A DNA stretch of 64,000 nucleotides, taken from NCBI GenBank assembly GCA_021413975.1, contig JAIOPJ010000016.1, positions 62,001 through 126,000 of the forward strand. Reading direction: 5' to 3'. Made by a program: the position numbers and the translations under genes. This document shows positions 1-10,239 of the stretch, piece after piece. Under the pieces are notes generated by a model. That model did not search any database. It was not told the origin of the DNA and saw only the letters and a program-made list of their open reading frames with translations. The stretch comes from Gemmatimonadota bacterium (GTDB lineage Bacteria; Gemmatimonadota; Gemmatimonadetes; Gemmatimonadales; Gemmatimonadaceae). The number at the start of each line of letters is the position of its first letter. Within the stretch, counting starts at the first letter, position 1.

Positions 1-470
1 AAGATGCGCCCGCCGGGCAGGATGTCCGGCGCGCCGAAGATCGACCAGTTCGCCGTGTAGGCCTCGATGCCGGCGCCCGCGAGCGCCTTGTCGCGGTACT
101 TGAACGCGCCGCTCCAGCGCATCTGCACCCCCACGGCCGCCGCGTTCGGGAGCCGCTGCAGGGTCTCGATCTCCTCCCACGAGACCGACGGGTTCCGCAA
201 CCAGGCGCAGGTGTCCTCGGTGCCGTCGCAGGCCTCGAACGTGATCGGGTACCGGGAGACGAAGAACGTCGTCGGGCCGGTGGACTCGAAGTCCTTCGCC
301 ACGCTCTGGTTGATGCCGTGGATGGCGGCCGAGATCACCACCACCACGAAGACGCCGATCGCGACGCCGAGGATGGTGAGGCCGGCGCGGACCTTGTTGC
401 CGACGATCGCCTCGAGCGCGATCCGGACGCCTTCGGTGAGGTTGTAGAGCCGGGCGGAGAGCCTGTTCAT
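1..470 (-). CDS. MacB-like ABC transporter permease, 5' part only (runs off left edge)
   Basis: Reading the minus strand from ATG at 470 gives about 156 codons open to the window edge. The protein begins MNRLSARLYNLTEGVRIAL, followed by a hydrophobic segment (about residues 30-55, GLTILGVAIGVFVVVVISAA) and a soluble region with two cysteines (EACDGTEDTC). This is the usual layout of the FtsX/MacB permease family: one N-terminal helix, then a large periplasmic domain; the C-terminal three helices would lie outside the window. It starts 10 nt after the stop of a second permease of the same type, so the operon encodes two different permeases that could pair as a heterodimer with the single ATPase at 1798-2598. 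The family call is good; the substrate is unknown. Confidence 0.8.
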   Translation of the reverse strand, partial: MNRLSARLYNLTEGVRIALEAIVGNKVRAGLTILGVAIGVFVVVVISAAIHGINQSVAKDFESTGPTTFFVSRYPITFEACDGTEDTCAWLRNPSVSWEEIETLQRLPNAAAVGVQMRWSGAFKYRDKALAGAGIEAYTANWSIFGAPDILPGGRI

Positions 471-480
471 GGGGTCGGCC

Positions 481-1725
481 TCACTCGGACCGCAGGGCGG
501 CGATCGGGTCGAGCAGGGAGGCACGGCTCGCGGGATACACCCCCGAGACCACGCCCACCACGATGCCGGTGAGCACGCCGACGACGATCGACCAGGGCGC
601 CACGCTCGCCGGCAACGGCGTCACCGCCGCGATCGCCTGCGAGAACCCGATCCCGAGCGCGATCCCGATGATCGCGCCGACGGTGCTCAACGTCGCCGAC
701 TCGATCAGGAACTGCGCGAGGATGTCGCGCCGCTTGGCTCCGAGTGCCTTCCGGATCCCGATCTCGCGCGTGCGCTCGGCGACCGCCACCAGCATGATGT
801 TCATGATCACGATCGCGCCGACGATCAGGCCGATCGCCGGCAGGGCGACGCCGGCCAGCTGCAGCTTCGACTCGATCTTGTTCCAGAACTCGAGCGCGCT
901 GGCGGACGTCTCCATGGAGAAGTTGTCCTTCTGGCTCGGCCGCAGTCCGTGCCGCGTGCGCATGACGGCGCGGACGCGCTCCTGCGCATCGGTCATGCCG
1001 TCGGAGCTCGCGGTCTGCACGATGACGGCGTCGATCATCTGCGGCTCGGGATTGAGCAGCTTGCGCATCGGCGAACGCCAGGGCGCGATCACGAAGTTGT
1101 CGAACGAGATCCCGAAGACGCTGCCGCGCGACTCGGTCACGGCGATCACGCGGTACGGCACGCCACCCACGCGCAGCTCGCGGCCGATCGGATCGAGACC
1201 GCCGAACGCGCGGTCCCGCATGTCCGGACCGACGATGAGCACGTTCTCGCCCTGCGCGAGTTCCTGGTCGGTGAACGGCCGGCCGTCCTTGAGCGCGATG
1301 TTCTTGATCGCGAACCAGTCGCCGTCCACGCCGATCGCGTTGGTGCTCTTGGGCCGCGTGTAGCGGCTGACGACCTGCACGTTCGCCTCCGCCTCGATGG
1401 CCCAGCGCGCCCCCGCGGGGAGCGCCTCGACCACCGGCAGCAGGTCGCTGATGTAGAGGCGCGGCCGGCGGCGGTACTCGTCCCAGACGGATTCGTCGAC
1501 GTCGCCGATGTTGATGTTGGGCCGGCGGCGCAGCTCGAACGAGTTCACGGCGAGCAGCTTGCCGACGAGGTCGTCCTTCATGTACTTGCCCATCCCGTCG
1601 ATGATCGAGACGACGGTGATGAGGAACATCACGCCGATGCAGACGCCCGCGAGGGTGAAGAAGCTCTTGAGCTTCTGGACCCGGAGGGTCTCGAGGGCGA
1701 GCCGGACGGCTTCGAGGAGCGGCAT
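481..1725 (-). CDS. MacB-like ABC transporter permease
   Basis: 414 aa. One N-terminal membrane helix (about residues 20-42, FTLAGVCIGVMFLITVVSII), a periplasmic MacB-type domain of about 230 residues, then three C-terminal helices with the FtsX-family motif GIRKALGAKRRDI between the first two and the ending YPASRASLLDPIAALRSE, typical of MacB permeases. Such permeases do not carry substrate through the inner membrane; they transmit ATP-driven movement to a periplasmic adaptor and TolC-like channel. The gene lies in a minus-strand operon after the ATPase (1798-2598), separated by 72 nt that hold a strong hairpin, and is followed 10 nt later by a second permease. Antibiotic, peptide or lipoprotein export are all possible. 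Confidence 0.9.
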   Translation of the reverse strand: MPLLEAVRLALETLRVQKLKSFFTLAGVCIGVMFLITVVSIIDGMGKYMKDDLVGKLLAVNSFELRRRPNINIGDVDESVWDEYRRRPRLYISDLLPVVEALPAGARWAIEAEANVQVVSRYTRPKSTNAIGVDGDWFAIKNIALKDGRPFTDQELAQGENVLIVGPDMRDRAFGGLDPIGRELRVGGVPYRVIAVTESRGSVFGISFDNFVIAPWRSPMRKLLNPEPQMIDAVIVQTASSDGMTDAQERVRAVMRTRHGLRPSQKDNFSMETSASALEFWNKIESKLQLAGVALPAIGLIVGAIVIMNIMLVAVAERTREIGIRKALGAKRRDILAQFLIESATLSTVGAIIGIALGIGFSQAIAAVTPLPASVAPWSIVVGVLTGIVVGVVSGVYPASRASLLDPIAALRSE

Positions 1726-1767
1726 CGAATGGGGCAGGGAAGCGAAGTCCGGGGGCCGCAGGGGCGC

Positions 1768-1789
1768 GGGGCGGCGCGAGCGCCGCCCC
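1768..1789 (-). other. Perfect 9-bp GC hairpin between ABC ATPase and permease genes
   Basis: GGGGCGGCG (1768-1776) and CGCCGCCCC (1781-1789) form a perfect stem with the four-base loop CGAG. It lies inside the operon between the ATPase stop (1798) and the permease start (1725). There is no T-run, so it is more likely an RNA-stability or partial-attenuation element that lowers permease relative to adaptor and ATPase than a full terminator. The function is inferred. Confidence 0.5.
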
Positions 1790-1797
1790 GCCGCCGG

Positions 1798-2594
<797 letters not shown>

Positions 2595-2598
<4 letters not shown>

Positions 2599-3878
2599 GG
2601 CGTCCCCGGGGCCTTGGTCGCGGCCGGTGTCTGAGGTAGTTCACGGACGAGTTGACCATCCTTCAACTCGCGGATCGCCTGATAGGTGCCAGCCACGATG
2701 CGCTCGCCCGGCTTGAGCCCGTCGAGCACCTCGAAGTACTTCTCGCCGGCGATCCCCACCCTTACGGGGCGGAAGGTCACTTTGTTGTCGGTCCCCACCA
2801 CGAAGACGCCCTCGACGTCGCGCTTGCCCACCTGCACCGCCGACGCCGGCGCCGCGTTCGGCGCGGCCTGGTCGGTGTTCTTGAGCGCCGAGTCCTCGCG
2901 CACGGTGAGCGCGATGATCGGGATCGCCAGCGACTGGCTCCGCGTGTCGGTCACGATCTTCGCCGTCGACGAGAAGTCGGGGCGGGTGTCCGCGGGCGGG
3001 TTCAGGATGCGCACCGTCACCTCGTAGTCGATCGCCTGGTCGGTGGTCGCGGCCGTCGCGCCCTTCACCGAGCTGTTGGAGATCTCGACCACGCGGCCGA
3101 TGAACGTCGTGTCGGGGAAGGCGTCGATCTGGATGACCGCCGAATCGCCGACCTGGATGCGGCTCACGTCGGTCTCGTCCACCTTCACCTTCGTCTCCAG
3201 GATGCTCATGTCGGAGATGGTGAGGAGCGTGGCCGCGTCCTTGTTGAGCGTGCCCATGATCGCCGTCTCGCCGAGCTCGACGTTGAGGCGGGTGATCCGC
3301 CCCGTCATCGGCGCGTAGATCGTCGTGCGGGAGAGCTGGTAGCGCGCGTCCTTGAGCGAGGCGTCGCTCTGCTTGACGTTCTCCTCGGCCGCCGTGACGA
3401 GCGCCTTGTTCACGTCGAGCTGCGTCGTGAGCTGCTCGAGTTCCTGCGCCGAGACGAGCGCCACGTTGACCTTCCGGATCTCCTGCTGGCGCTCGAGGTT
3501 GCGCTGCGCCTGCACGAGGTTCGCGCGCGACTGCGCCAGGCTCGCCCGGGCGTTCGCGAGGGCCGCCTCGGCGCGCAGCACCTGCGCCTCGTACTGCTGG
3601 GGATCGATCTGGAGCAGGAACTGGCCCTGCTTCACGTAATCCCCGTCCTTGACCACCAGGCGCGTGATGCGGCCGGTGATGTCGGCCGAGAGGTCGACCT
3701 TGGTCCGCGGGATCACCTGCCCGCTGGCGGTGACCGAGGCCACGAGGTCCTGCTTCGAGACCTCCTCGATCCGCACCTCGGTGCCCTTCTCCTTCTTGGC
3801 GGCCGAGACCGCGACGAGCGCGCCGATCGCGATCACCACCACGCCGAACACGCCGTACTTCATCTTCTTGCTCATCAT
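2595..3878 (-). CDS. MacA/HlyD-type periplasmic adaptor (membrane fusion protein)
   Basis: 427 aa. An N-terminal membrane anchor (about residues 8-27, [20 protein letters not shown]) precedes a split lipoyl-like barrel ([28 protein letters not shown] and, after the hairpin, [17 protein letters not shown]), a long alpha-helical hairpin rich in Ala, Gln and Arg (about residues 100-190), and beta-barrel and membrane-proximal domains. This order is diagnostic of the RND/MacA adaptor family. The adaptor bridges the MacB-like permease and the TolC-like channel encoded next to it. It starts 8 nt after the TolC-like gene and overlaps the ATPase gene by 4 nt. Confidence 0.93.
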
Positions 3879-3886
3879 CGCCTCAG

Positions 3887-5350
3887 TCAGCGGAGGGTGC
3901 GTCCGACGGCCGCTTCCAGCGCCGCGTACGCCCGGTGGAATTCATAGATCGCATCGATTCGGTCCGTCTCGGCCCGCTCGTACTCGCCGCGCGCGGTGGT
4001 GAGGTCGACGAAGGTGTTCGACCCCACGCGATACCGCTCCTCGGCCAGTTGGAGCGCTTCGCGCGCCGTCGCGGCATTGCGGGCCTGCAACTGCGCCGCC
4101 TCGAACGCCGCCTGCAGCGTCACCCGCGCCGACGTCACGTCGGCGGTGAGGGCCAGCTCCTGGCGCCGCACGCTGTAGCGCGCGTCGGTCTTGCTGGCAT
4201 TCGCTTCCTGCAGCCGCTGCTCGCGACCGAAGCCGTCGAAGAGCGGCAGCGAGATGCCCAACGAGAGGTTGTACGGGTTGCGGGTGAACCCGAACGGGAA
4301 GTCGGTGTTCGCGGCGCGGATCGCGGCTTCCTGCGCCGGCGTGAACTGGATCGCCGCGCACTGGGCGGCGATGCTGTTCAGTCCGGCACCGACGCGGATC
4401 GAGTCGGTGGTGAGGCAGCTGCGCTGCGACGAGAGCGCCTGATTCTGCGCCTGCAGGATCGACGGGCCGATGTCGGACTGCTTCTGCGCGACACCGCCCA
4501 CCGAGGCCGAGAGCGACAGCGACGGCGTGTACTCGCCGCGCGCCGAGCGCACGCTGGCGTCGGCCACGCGCTCGCGGGCCTGCGCCGCACGCAACGTGGG
4601 GTTGGCCGTCCGGGCCATCTCGAGCAGGTCCGCGACCGTGGAGGTGGGAGCGACCACCGGCAGTTCCGCCGAGAGCACGACTTCCGCCGGCATCGGGACG
4701 CCGAGTTGCTGGAAGAGCTGCAGGCGGGCGACCGCCGCCGTGTTGCGGGCGCGGAGGGCCGCGACCTGCTGCGTGCCGAGGCTGACCTCGGCGCGCTTCA
4801 CGTCGAGTGACGTGCCGGAGCCGACGCCGGCGCGGGCCTGGGCGAGCTCCAGCTGGAGCCGCTGCTGGATCACCAGGGTGTCCTGCAGGTTCGCGCGCGC
4901 CTGGGTCTGCAGTGCCAGCAGGAACTGCGCGGTGACACCGCTCCGCAGCTGGTACTGCGCCGCCGCGACATCGGCGTCGGCGGCGTCGAGCGCCGCATTG
5001 GCGCGCCGGATGGTGTAGAGCGTGTTGACGCTCAGGCGCGCGTTCGCCGAGAGGTTCCAGCTCGACGAGATGATGTTCGAGGTCGCGCCGAAGGCGACGC
5101 CGCCGAAGAACTGCGGGCGTCCCTCGCGAAAGCCGGCCGAGAAGCTGGCATCGGCGCTCGGCAGCAGTTGGCCATAGGCCGAGCGGACCGCCGCGGAGGC
5201 GCGCGTGCGCCCGGTGACGGACTGCAGGTACGTCGGGTTGTTCTTGCTGGCGATCTCGAGCGCCTCGGTCAGCGTCAGCGTCGTACGGGTCTGAGCCGCC
5301 GCCGGCATCGCCAGGCCGAGAAGAAGGGTCGCACGCCACAACACACGCAT
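3887..5350 (-). CDS. TolC-like outer membrane efflux channel
   Basis: 487 aa with a signal peptide (RATLLLGLAMPAAAQ, cleavage near residue 20). It has two related halves typical of the outer membrane efflux family: LTLTEALEIASKNNPTYLQS near the N-terminus and LLEMARTANPTLRAAQARER in the middle, each followed by long alpha-helical stretches, and the ending YEFHRAYAALEAAVGRTLR. It should form the outer-membrane trimeric channel of the tripartite exporter. Being first among the exporter genes, 4 nt after the secreted protein gene at 5355-6119, it is part of the same operon. An AGGAA sequence about 10 nt upstream could serve as a weak ribosome binding site. Confidence 0.92.
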   Translation of the reverse strand: MRVLWRATLLLGLAMPAAAQTRTTLTLTEALEIASKNNPTYLQSVTGRTRASAAVRSAYGQLLPSADASFSAGFREGRPQFFGGVAFGATSNIISSSWNLSANARLSVNTLYTIRRANAALDAADADVAAAQYQLRSGVTAQFLLALQTQARANLQDTLVIQQRLQLELAQARAGVGSGTSLDVKRAEVSLGTQQVAALRARNTAAVARLQLFQQLGVPMPAEVVLSAELPVVAPTSTVADLLEMARTANPTLRAAQARERVADASVRSARGEYTPSLSLSASVGGVAQKQSDIGPSILQAQNQALSSQRSCLTTDSIRVGAGLNSIAAQCAAIQFTPAQEAAIRAANTDFPFGFTRNPYNLSLGISLPLFDGFGREQRLQEANASKTDARYSVRRQELALTADVTSARVTLQAAFEAAQLQARNAATAREALQLAEERYRVGSNTFVDLTTARGEYERAETDRIDAIYEFHRAYAALEAAVGRTLR

Positions 5351-5354
5351 TGAT

Positions 5355-6119
5355 TCAGTTTCCTGTTAGGGAGGGTTCCGACTCGTTGTACGCGTGAGCC
5401 GCCTGTCCAGTTTCAGGCAAGGCTTCGTCGCGGACGGCGTCGAGGTCCTGGGCGGGGATCCGGACCCGCAGGAGACGGCCACGGGAGTCGAGCCAGGCCT
5501 CCCGGAGCACCGCGCCGCCCGGGGCTGATCGCAGTGCCCATTTCCGTGCAGGGAATACGTCGCCGGCGATCGAAACGCTGTCGGCTCCCAGGTCCTCCAG
5601 CACGAGATCGCGCAGCGTGAGCGAGCGCGGCACGAGCAGTCGAGCGCCGGCCCGGGCACCGAACCGCACCAGGAACCAGGTCTCATGGATCACGTCGTCG
5701 TCGGCACCCACGACCGGCTCGGGCAGCCGGAACTCGCGTCCGGACTCGCCCGCGGCGCCTACCGCCCGGCCGGACCAGAGACCGCGGCGGAACTCGCCCG
5801 AGACGTTCTCGACCGAGCGGCCCGTGACGAACCGCTCCCACTGGAACCGGAGTGGAGTCCCGAGCGAGTCCGTGTTGAGGGCCACGACCACGCGACTCTC
5901 GCCGCGCAGGATGGTCCCCTGAGCGAGATATCCGCCCTCGAGGGCGGTCGAGCGCCGGATGCTGAAATCCTCGCGCCCGGCACGAACGCCCGCGATGGTG
6001 ACGGTGAACGTCCCCTCGTCCACCACGAGCACTTGGGCCCGGGCGTCGGCCCCGACGAGCGCGAGGGCGACCAGGGCCGGGAGGAGGGCGCGTCCGGCCA
6101 CCGCGAGGTTCGAAGTCAT
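5355..6119 (-). CDS. Secreted protein of unknown function, first gene of the exporter operon
   Basis: 254 aa from ATG at 6119; this start is chosen because a signal peptide (AGRALLPALVALALVGADARAQ) follows at once and a TAGATT box lies 7 nt upstream. The mature part is predicted to be beta-rich and includes GTFTVTIAGVRAGREDFSIR and LDSRGRLLRVRIP, reminiscent of lipoprotein-binding half-barrels such as DUF3108/LolA-like folds, but no family can be named with confidence. It is the first gene of the minus-strand exporter operon and may hand substrate to, or monitor, that exporter. The lipid-carrier idea is inference only. Confidence 0.75.
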   Translation of the reverse strand: MTSNLAVAGRALLPALVALALVGADARAQVLVVDEGTFTVTIAGVRAGREDFSIRRSTALEGGYLAQGTILRGESRVVVALNTDSLGTPLRFQWERFVTGRSVENVSGEFRRGLWSGRAVGAAGESGREFRLPEPVVGADDDVIHETWFLVRFGARAGARLLVPRSLTLRDLVLEDLGADSVSIAGDVFPARKWALRSAPGGAVLREAWLDSRGRLLRVRIPAQDLDAVRDEALPETGQAAHAYNESEPSLTGN

Positions 6120-6126
6120 CGGGAGT

Positions 6127-6132
6127 AATCTA
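6127..6132 (-). promoter_or_regulatory. Leaderless-type -10 box for the exporter operon
   Basis: On the minus strand TAGATT is followed by 7 nt and then the ATG at 6119. A transcript begun 6-8 nt after this box would start at or next to the ATG. No convincing -35 element lies 16-18 bp upstream. It shares a 70-bp divergent region with the promoter of the sensor kinase at 6190. Confidence 0.5.
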
Positions 6133-6177
6133 GCCGACCGACATCTATTGAGTCGCCCAATCGGCGCGGAGCTTGGG

Positions 6178-6183
6178 TATAAT
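6178..6183 (+). promoter_or_regulatory. Consensus -10 box TATAAT for the NtrY-like kinase gene
   Basis: A perfect TATAAT ends 6 nt before the GTG at 6190, so transcription would start on or beside the start codon. A -35-like TTGAGT at 6149-6154 is too far upstream (23 nt) to be a normal partner. This box is the reason for choosing the GTG at 6190; the overlapping ATG at 6188 is followed directly by a stop codon. Confidence 0.6.
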
Positions 6184-6189
6184 CCCGAT

Positions 6190-9100
6190 GTGACCCCCGC
6201 CATCGTCGTCGCCGAGCGCGCCCGCGCCGAGTCCCGTGCACGCTGGGACCCATGGTCGGGGCTCGCCTCGCTGGTCGTGCTGGTGTCGGCGCGCTGGCTC
6301 CAGGTGGCGAGCGCGGCCTCGGCGGCCTTGCTCACGTTGCTGGTGCTCCTGCTCGCCGCCATGACCTGGCGCGCGCGCGCGAGCGCCGTCCGTCGGCGAA
6401 TGGCCTTCGTCGGCGGCGCCGTGCTCTTCGTCGGGGCGGCCGGCGCGCATCACGCCACCCTCGCGCAGCTCGACAAGGGCGGTGGCGACGAGATCGCCCG
6501 GCGTGCGTCCGACGGCACGACGGCGCTCGCGCTCGCGGTGTCGGCCGCCGGAGAGGAGCTCCAGCGCGTCGCGAACACGGCGCTGCAACTGCCCTCCGAC
6601 GTCGACGCGGCCTTCACGAACGCGCAGGGACTCGTCGCCGGCCCCGACGACCGGGCCGTCGTGCTCGCGGAGGCGGGCAGGCCGTTCGCGTGGGCCGGCC
6701 GGCTGGTCGTCCCGGTGGACTCGCTCCCCGGTCCGGTGGGTGTCGTCGCGACGCCGTTCTACATCGTCGCGTACGCCATCGCGACGAGCGGGAATCGCAG
6801 TGCGGTGGCGACCGTGCTCCTGCATGCGGAACCGCCGTCCGACGGTCTCAGCCGACCGCTCGATCTGCGGGTGGCGCGATCGACCGGCGTGACGGGATTC
6901 GCGTACGGCGCCGCCGGTGCGGCGGCCGCCGTGCCGGGCGCCGTCGTCCTGAAGCTCGGCGGCGAGCCGTTCCTCGCCGCGCGCGCCCTCGTCGCGGCCC
7001 CCGAGGCGCTGCGGCACGACGCGCAGGAACGGGCGCTCACGCGCGGGGCCCTGCTGCTCGCCTTCCTCGTGCTCGTGCTCCTCGCGACCGCCTGGCGACG
7101 CGACGCCGGCCTCGCGCCGCGCTTCGCGGTGCTCGGCGTCGCCTACGTCACCGTGCTGCTCGTGCCCCTCAGCGCCCTCTCCAACCGCTGGCCGGTGTTC
7201 GACCCGACCTTCTTCTTCGTCGGCGCCGGCGGACGACTCACCGCGAACGCGGGCGCGCTGGCGATCAGCAGCGGCCTCGCGTTGCTCGGCCTCCTCTCGG
7301 CGCTGCGCGAGGGCGCGCGCCCGCGTTCGCGGCTGCAGGCGTTGATCGGGGTGTTGTTGGTGGCCGGGGTCGGCCCGTTCGTGCTGCGCGAGTTGGCGCG
7401 CGGGATCCAGGTGCCGGTGATCGGTGCCTCGGTCGGACTCTGGCTCGCCTGGCAGGTCACGCTCTTCCTCGCGGCGGTCACGGTCCTGCTGCTCGGCGTC
7501 ACGGCGGGACGAGCGGCGCTCGGTGGCGCACGCCATGGGCTCCCGACCTGGGTCGCACCGGTGGTCGCCGGACTGGCGGCACTGTCCACCCCGATCGTGC
7601 TCGAGGCGCCCGGCCGGCTGCCGGCGCTCCATCCCGCCCTCTGGATCTTCGCGATCGGCGCCTTGGCGTTCACGCGCCGCGCGCGTGCGATCGTCCTGTC
7701 GGTGGCGTTCGTCGCCGCGTGCGGTGCGGTGACGCTCGTCTGGTTCTCGAGCGTGCGCGAGCGGGTGCAACTCGCCGCCGACGACGTGGCTTCGCTCGCG
7801 AGCGCCGACCCGACCGCCCTCACTCTGCTCGACCGATTCGCCGCGACACTCGATCCGGCCACGGCCGCGCGGTCGCGGGTCGAGCTGCTGGCGCGGTACG
7901 CGATCTCCGACCTCGCCGACGCGGAGTACCCGACCGAGGTCGCGACGTGGGCACCCGATGGCACCGCGATCGCCGAACTGCGGGTCGGTCGCGGGCCGGG
8001 GATCACGGCGGGTGTGAATCTGCTGGCGCGCGAGGCGCAGAGCTCGCACCGGCTCATCCTGCGGGAGGCACCGGGCCAGCCGGGCGTGCACGTGGTGCTC
8101 GCGATGCCGCATACCGATGGGACCGTCACGACCGTCGTGCTCGCGCCGCGCAGCGCGCTCGTCGCCCCGGACGCGTTCGGCGCCTTCCTCGGCTTCCCAC
8201 CTCCTCCGGCGCCCGAGCCCCCTTACACGCTGCGTCTCGGAGAGCTCCGGCCCAGCACCGAAGGTCTGACGCCGCGCCTCGGCCGCTGGTCGCGGGAAGG
8301 CAACGAACTGCACGGTGACTGGCTGATCGCCGGTGCGGGCGGCATGGCGCAGCGCGTGCATGGCACGGTCGACCTCCGCAGCTTCGACGCGTTGGTGGCG
8401 CGGGGCGTGCTGCTGGTGCTGCTCGACCTCGCGATGCTGGGGGCCGTCTGGTCGTTGATCCTCTCGGCCGACGGGGCGTTGTGGCGGTGGTGGCGGATGC
8501 GGCGACAGGACGTGGTGCGCAGCTTCCGCGTGCGGCTCTCGGTGGCCCTCTTCGCGTCGTTCGTCGTGCCGTCGGCGATCTTCGGGCTCTGGTCGTTCCA
8601 GCGGGTGCAGGCGGATGATCGGCAGTCGCGCGACCTGCTCGTGCGCGAGACGCTGCGCGGCGTCGCCGTCTCGACCGACTCGGTGCAACTCGCCGCGGCG
8701 AGTGCCCGTTTCGACACGCCGCTCCTGCTCTATGCCGACGGCCTGCTCTCCGAGACGAGCGACCCGCTGCTCGATGCGCTCGCGCCGGTGGGGCGGCTCC
8801 TCCCTCCGGGTGTGGCACGCACCCTCGCCGAAGGGGATGAACCGACCGCCGGCCGCGCCCAGGGCCTCGGCCCCTCGGCGGTGCGCCTCGGCTATCGATC
8901 GGCGATCGACAACGGCATCCAGTTCGTGCTCGCCGCGCCGGCGCGACTCGATGAACGCCTGCTCGACCGCCGGCGGAACGACCTGGCCGTCTTCCTCCTC
9001 TTCGCGCTCGCGCTCGGGGGGCTGGCGGCGCTCTGGACGAGCGGGGCCGGGGCGCGCCAGCTCTCGCGTCCGATCCGCGCGTTGCAGGAGAGCGCGCTGG

Positions 9101-10224
9101 CGATCGCGCGCGGCGCTCCGGCGCCGGCGCTCGAGGAGGACCCTCCGGTGGAGTTCGCGCCGGTGTTCGACGCCTTCAGGACGATGACCGCCGACCTCGC
9201 CGAGAGCCGGGCCGCGCTCGAGACGGCCGAGCGGAGGCTCGCCGCGACGCTGCGGAACGTCGCGAGCGGCGTGGTGGCGATCGACGATGGCGGACGGGTG
9301 ACCTTCTCGAATCCGCGCGCCGAGTCGATCCTCGGTGCGACCCTCGCGATCGGCACCGAGCTCGCCCCGGCGCTGGGGCCGGTCCTCGCGGCGCCGATCG
9401 CGGCCTTCCGCGATGCCGAGGCCGACGATGCCGACTTCGAGGTGGACCGCGACGGCCGACGCCTGCAGGTGCGGGTCGCGCGCCTCGCCCGCAGCGCGCG
9501 CCGCGCGGTCATCACGCTCGATGATGTCACGGACGTGGCACGCGCCGAGCGCGTGCTCGCCTGGGGCGAGATGGCGCGACAGGTCGCGCACGAGATCAAG
9601 AACCCGCTGACGCCGATCCGGCTCGGGATGCAGCACCTGCGACGCGCCCGTCGCGACGGGCGCGTGGACTTCGACGCCGTGCTCGAGGAGAACACCACCC
9701 GTGTCCTCGCGGAGATCGACCGGCTCGACGAGATCGCACGCGCCTTCAGCCGGTATGGCACCGCCCCGCTCGGTGACGAACCCGCGGAGCCGACCGACGT
9801 GGCGCGGGTCGCGCGCGACGTGCTGGAGCTCGAACGGATGGGAGCCGAGGAGATCGAGTGGGTGGCGACGATCCCCGAGATGCCGCTGCTGGCCGCCGGA
9901 CGCGACCGCGAGTTGCGCGAGGTGCTCCTCAACCTGCTGGAGAACGCGCGCCTCGCGCGGGCGCGGCGGATCACGCTCACCGTGCTCGCCTCGGCGGACG
10001 GAGGGGCAGAGATCACCGTCGCCGACGACGGCGACGGGATCCCGGCGCACCTGCTCGACCGGATCTTCGAGCCGCACTTCTCCACCCGCACCAGCGGCAG
10101 CGGGCTCGGACTCGCGATCAGCCGTCGGCTGATCGACGGGTGGGGCGGAGCGATCCACGCCGAGAGTGCGCCAGGGCAAGGCACGCTGCTGCGGGTGCGG
10201 CTGGCTCCCCCCTCGTCACGCTGA
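6190..10224 (+). CDS. Very large NtrY-like membrane sensor histidine kinase
   Basis: 1344 aa from GTG 6190. The first ~530 residues contain many hydrophobic helices interleaved with soluble loops, followed by a periplasmic-type region (about 545-740), a helix near residue 750, another near 800, a second sensor region and a helix near 945-960. Then come HAMP-like (LSRPIRALQESALAIARG) and PAS domains (NVASGVVAIDDGGRVTFSNP), the phosphoacceptor box QVAHEIKNPLTPIR (His near 1134) and an ATPase domain with N box LLNLLENARLA, G1 DDGDGIP and G2 GSGLGLAIS. The HEIKNPLTPI form is typical of NtrY kinases, which are usually about 750 aa; the long multi-pass N-terminus is unusual. The probable partner, an NtrX-like activator, is at 21672-23042, not adjacent. 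Confidence 0.9.
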   Translation: MTPAIVVAERARAESRARWDPWSGLASLVVLVSARWLQVASAASAALLTLLVLLLAAMTWRARASAVRRRMAFVGGAVLFVGAAGAHHATLAQLDKGGGDEIARRASDGTTALALAVSAAGEELQRVANTALQLPSDVDAAFTNAQGLVAGPDDRAVVLAEAGRPFAWAGRLVVPVDSLPGPVGVVATPFYIVAYAIATSGNRSAVATVLLHAEPPSDGLSRPLDLRVARSTGVTGFAYGAAGAAAAVPGAVVLKLGGEPFLAARALVAAPEALRHDAQERALTRGALLLAFLVLVLLATAWRRDAGLAPRFAVLGVAYVTVLLVPLSALSNRWPVFDPTFFFVGAGGRLTANAGALAISSGLALLGLLSALREGARPRSRLQALIGVLLVAGVGPFVLRELARGIQVPVIGASVGLWLAWQVTLFLAAVTVLLLGVTAGRAALGGARHGLPTWVAPVVAGLAALSTPIVLEAPGRLPALHPALWIFAIGALAFTRRARAIVLSVAFVAACGAVTLVWFSSVRERVQLAADDVASLASADPTALTLLDRFAATLDPATAARSRVELLARYAISDLADAEYPTEVATWAPDGTAIAELRVGRGPGITAGVNLLAREAQSSHRLILREAPGQPGVHVVLAMPHTDGTVTTVVLAPRSALVAPDAFGAFLGFPPPPAPEPPYTLRLGELRPSTEGLTPRLGRWSREGNELHGDWLIAGAGGMAQRVHGTVDLRSFDALVARGVLLVLLDLAMLGAVWSLILSADGALWRWWRMRRQDVVRSFRVRLSVALFASFVVPSAIFGLWSFQRVQADDRQSRDLLVRETLRGVAVSTDSVQLAAASARFDTPLLLYADGLLSETSDPLLDALAPVGRLLPPGVARTLAEGDEPTAGRAQGLGPSAVRLGYRSAIDNGIQFVLAAPARLDERLLDRRRNDLAVFLLFALALGGLAALWTSGAGARQLSRPIRALQESALAIARGAPAPALEEDPPVEFAPVFDAFRTMTADLAESRAALETAERRLAATLRNVASGVVAIDDGGRVTFSNPRAESILGATLAIGTELAPALGPVLAAPIAAFRDAEADDADFEVDRDGRRLQVRVARLARSARRAVITLDDVTDVARAERVLAWGEMARQVAHEIKNPLTPIRLGMQHLRRARRDGRVDFDAVLEENTTRVLAEIDRLDEIARAFSRYGTAPLGDEPAEPTDVARVARDVLELERMGAEEIEWVATIPEMPLLAAGRDRELREVLLNLLENARLARARRITLTVLASADGGAEITVADDGDGIPAHLLDRIFEPHFSTRTSGSGLGLAISRRLIDGWGGAIHAESAPGQGTLLRVRLAPPSSR

Positions 10225-10225
10225 G

Positions 10226-10231
10226 TATCTT
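10226..10231 (+). promoter_or_regulatory. Leaderless-type -10 box for the tandem kinase gene
   Basis: TATCTT lies 8 nt before the ATG at 10240 and directly after the stop codon of the sensor kinase gene (10222-10224). No good -35 partner is visible. It may allow separate transcription of the kinase gene in addition to read-through. Confidence 0.4.
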
Positions 10232-10239
10232 CCGCTCCG

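Noticed and set aside
6149-6183. TTGAGT as the -35 of the TATAAT box at 6178
   Set aside because: The spacer would be 23 bp, too long for a sigma-70 promoter.
6145-10179. 1344-codon frame antisense to the sensor kinase
   Set aside because: Low-complexity Arg/Glu/Gln-rich product with no domain; the plus strand has all kinase motifs and a TATAAT box.
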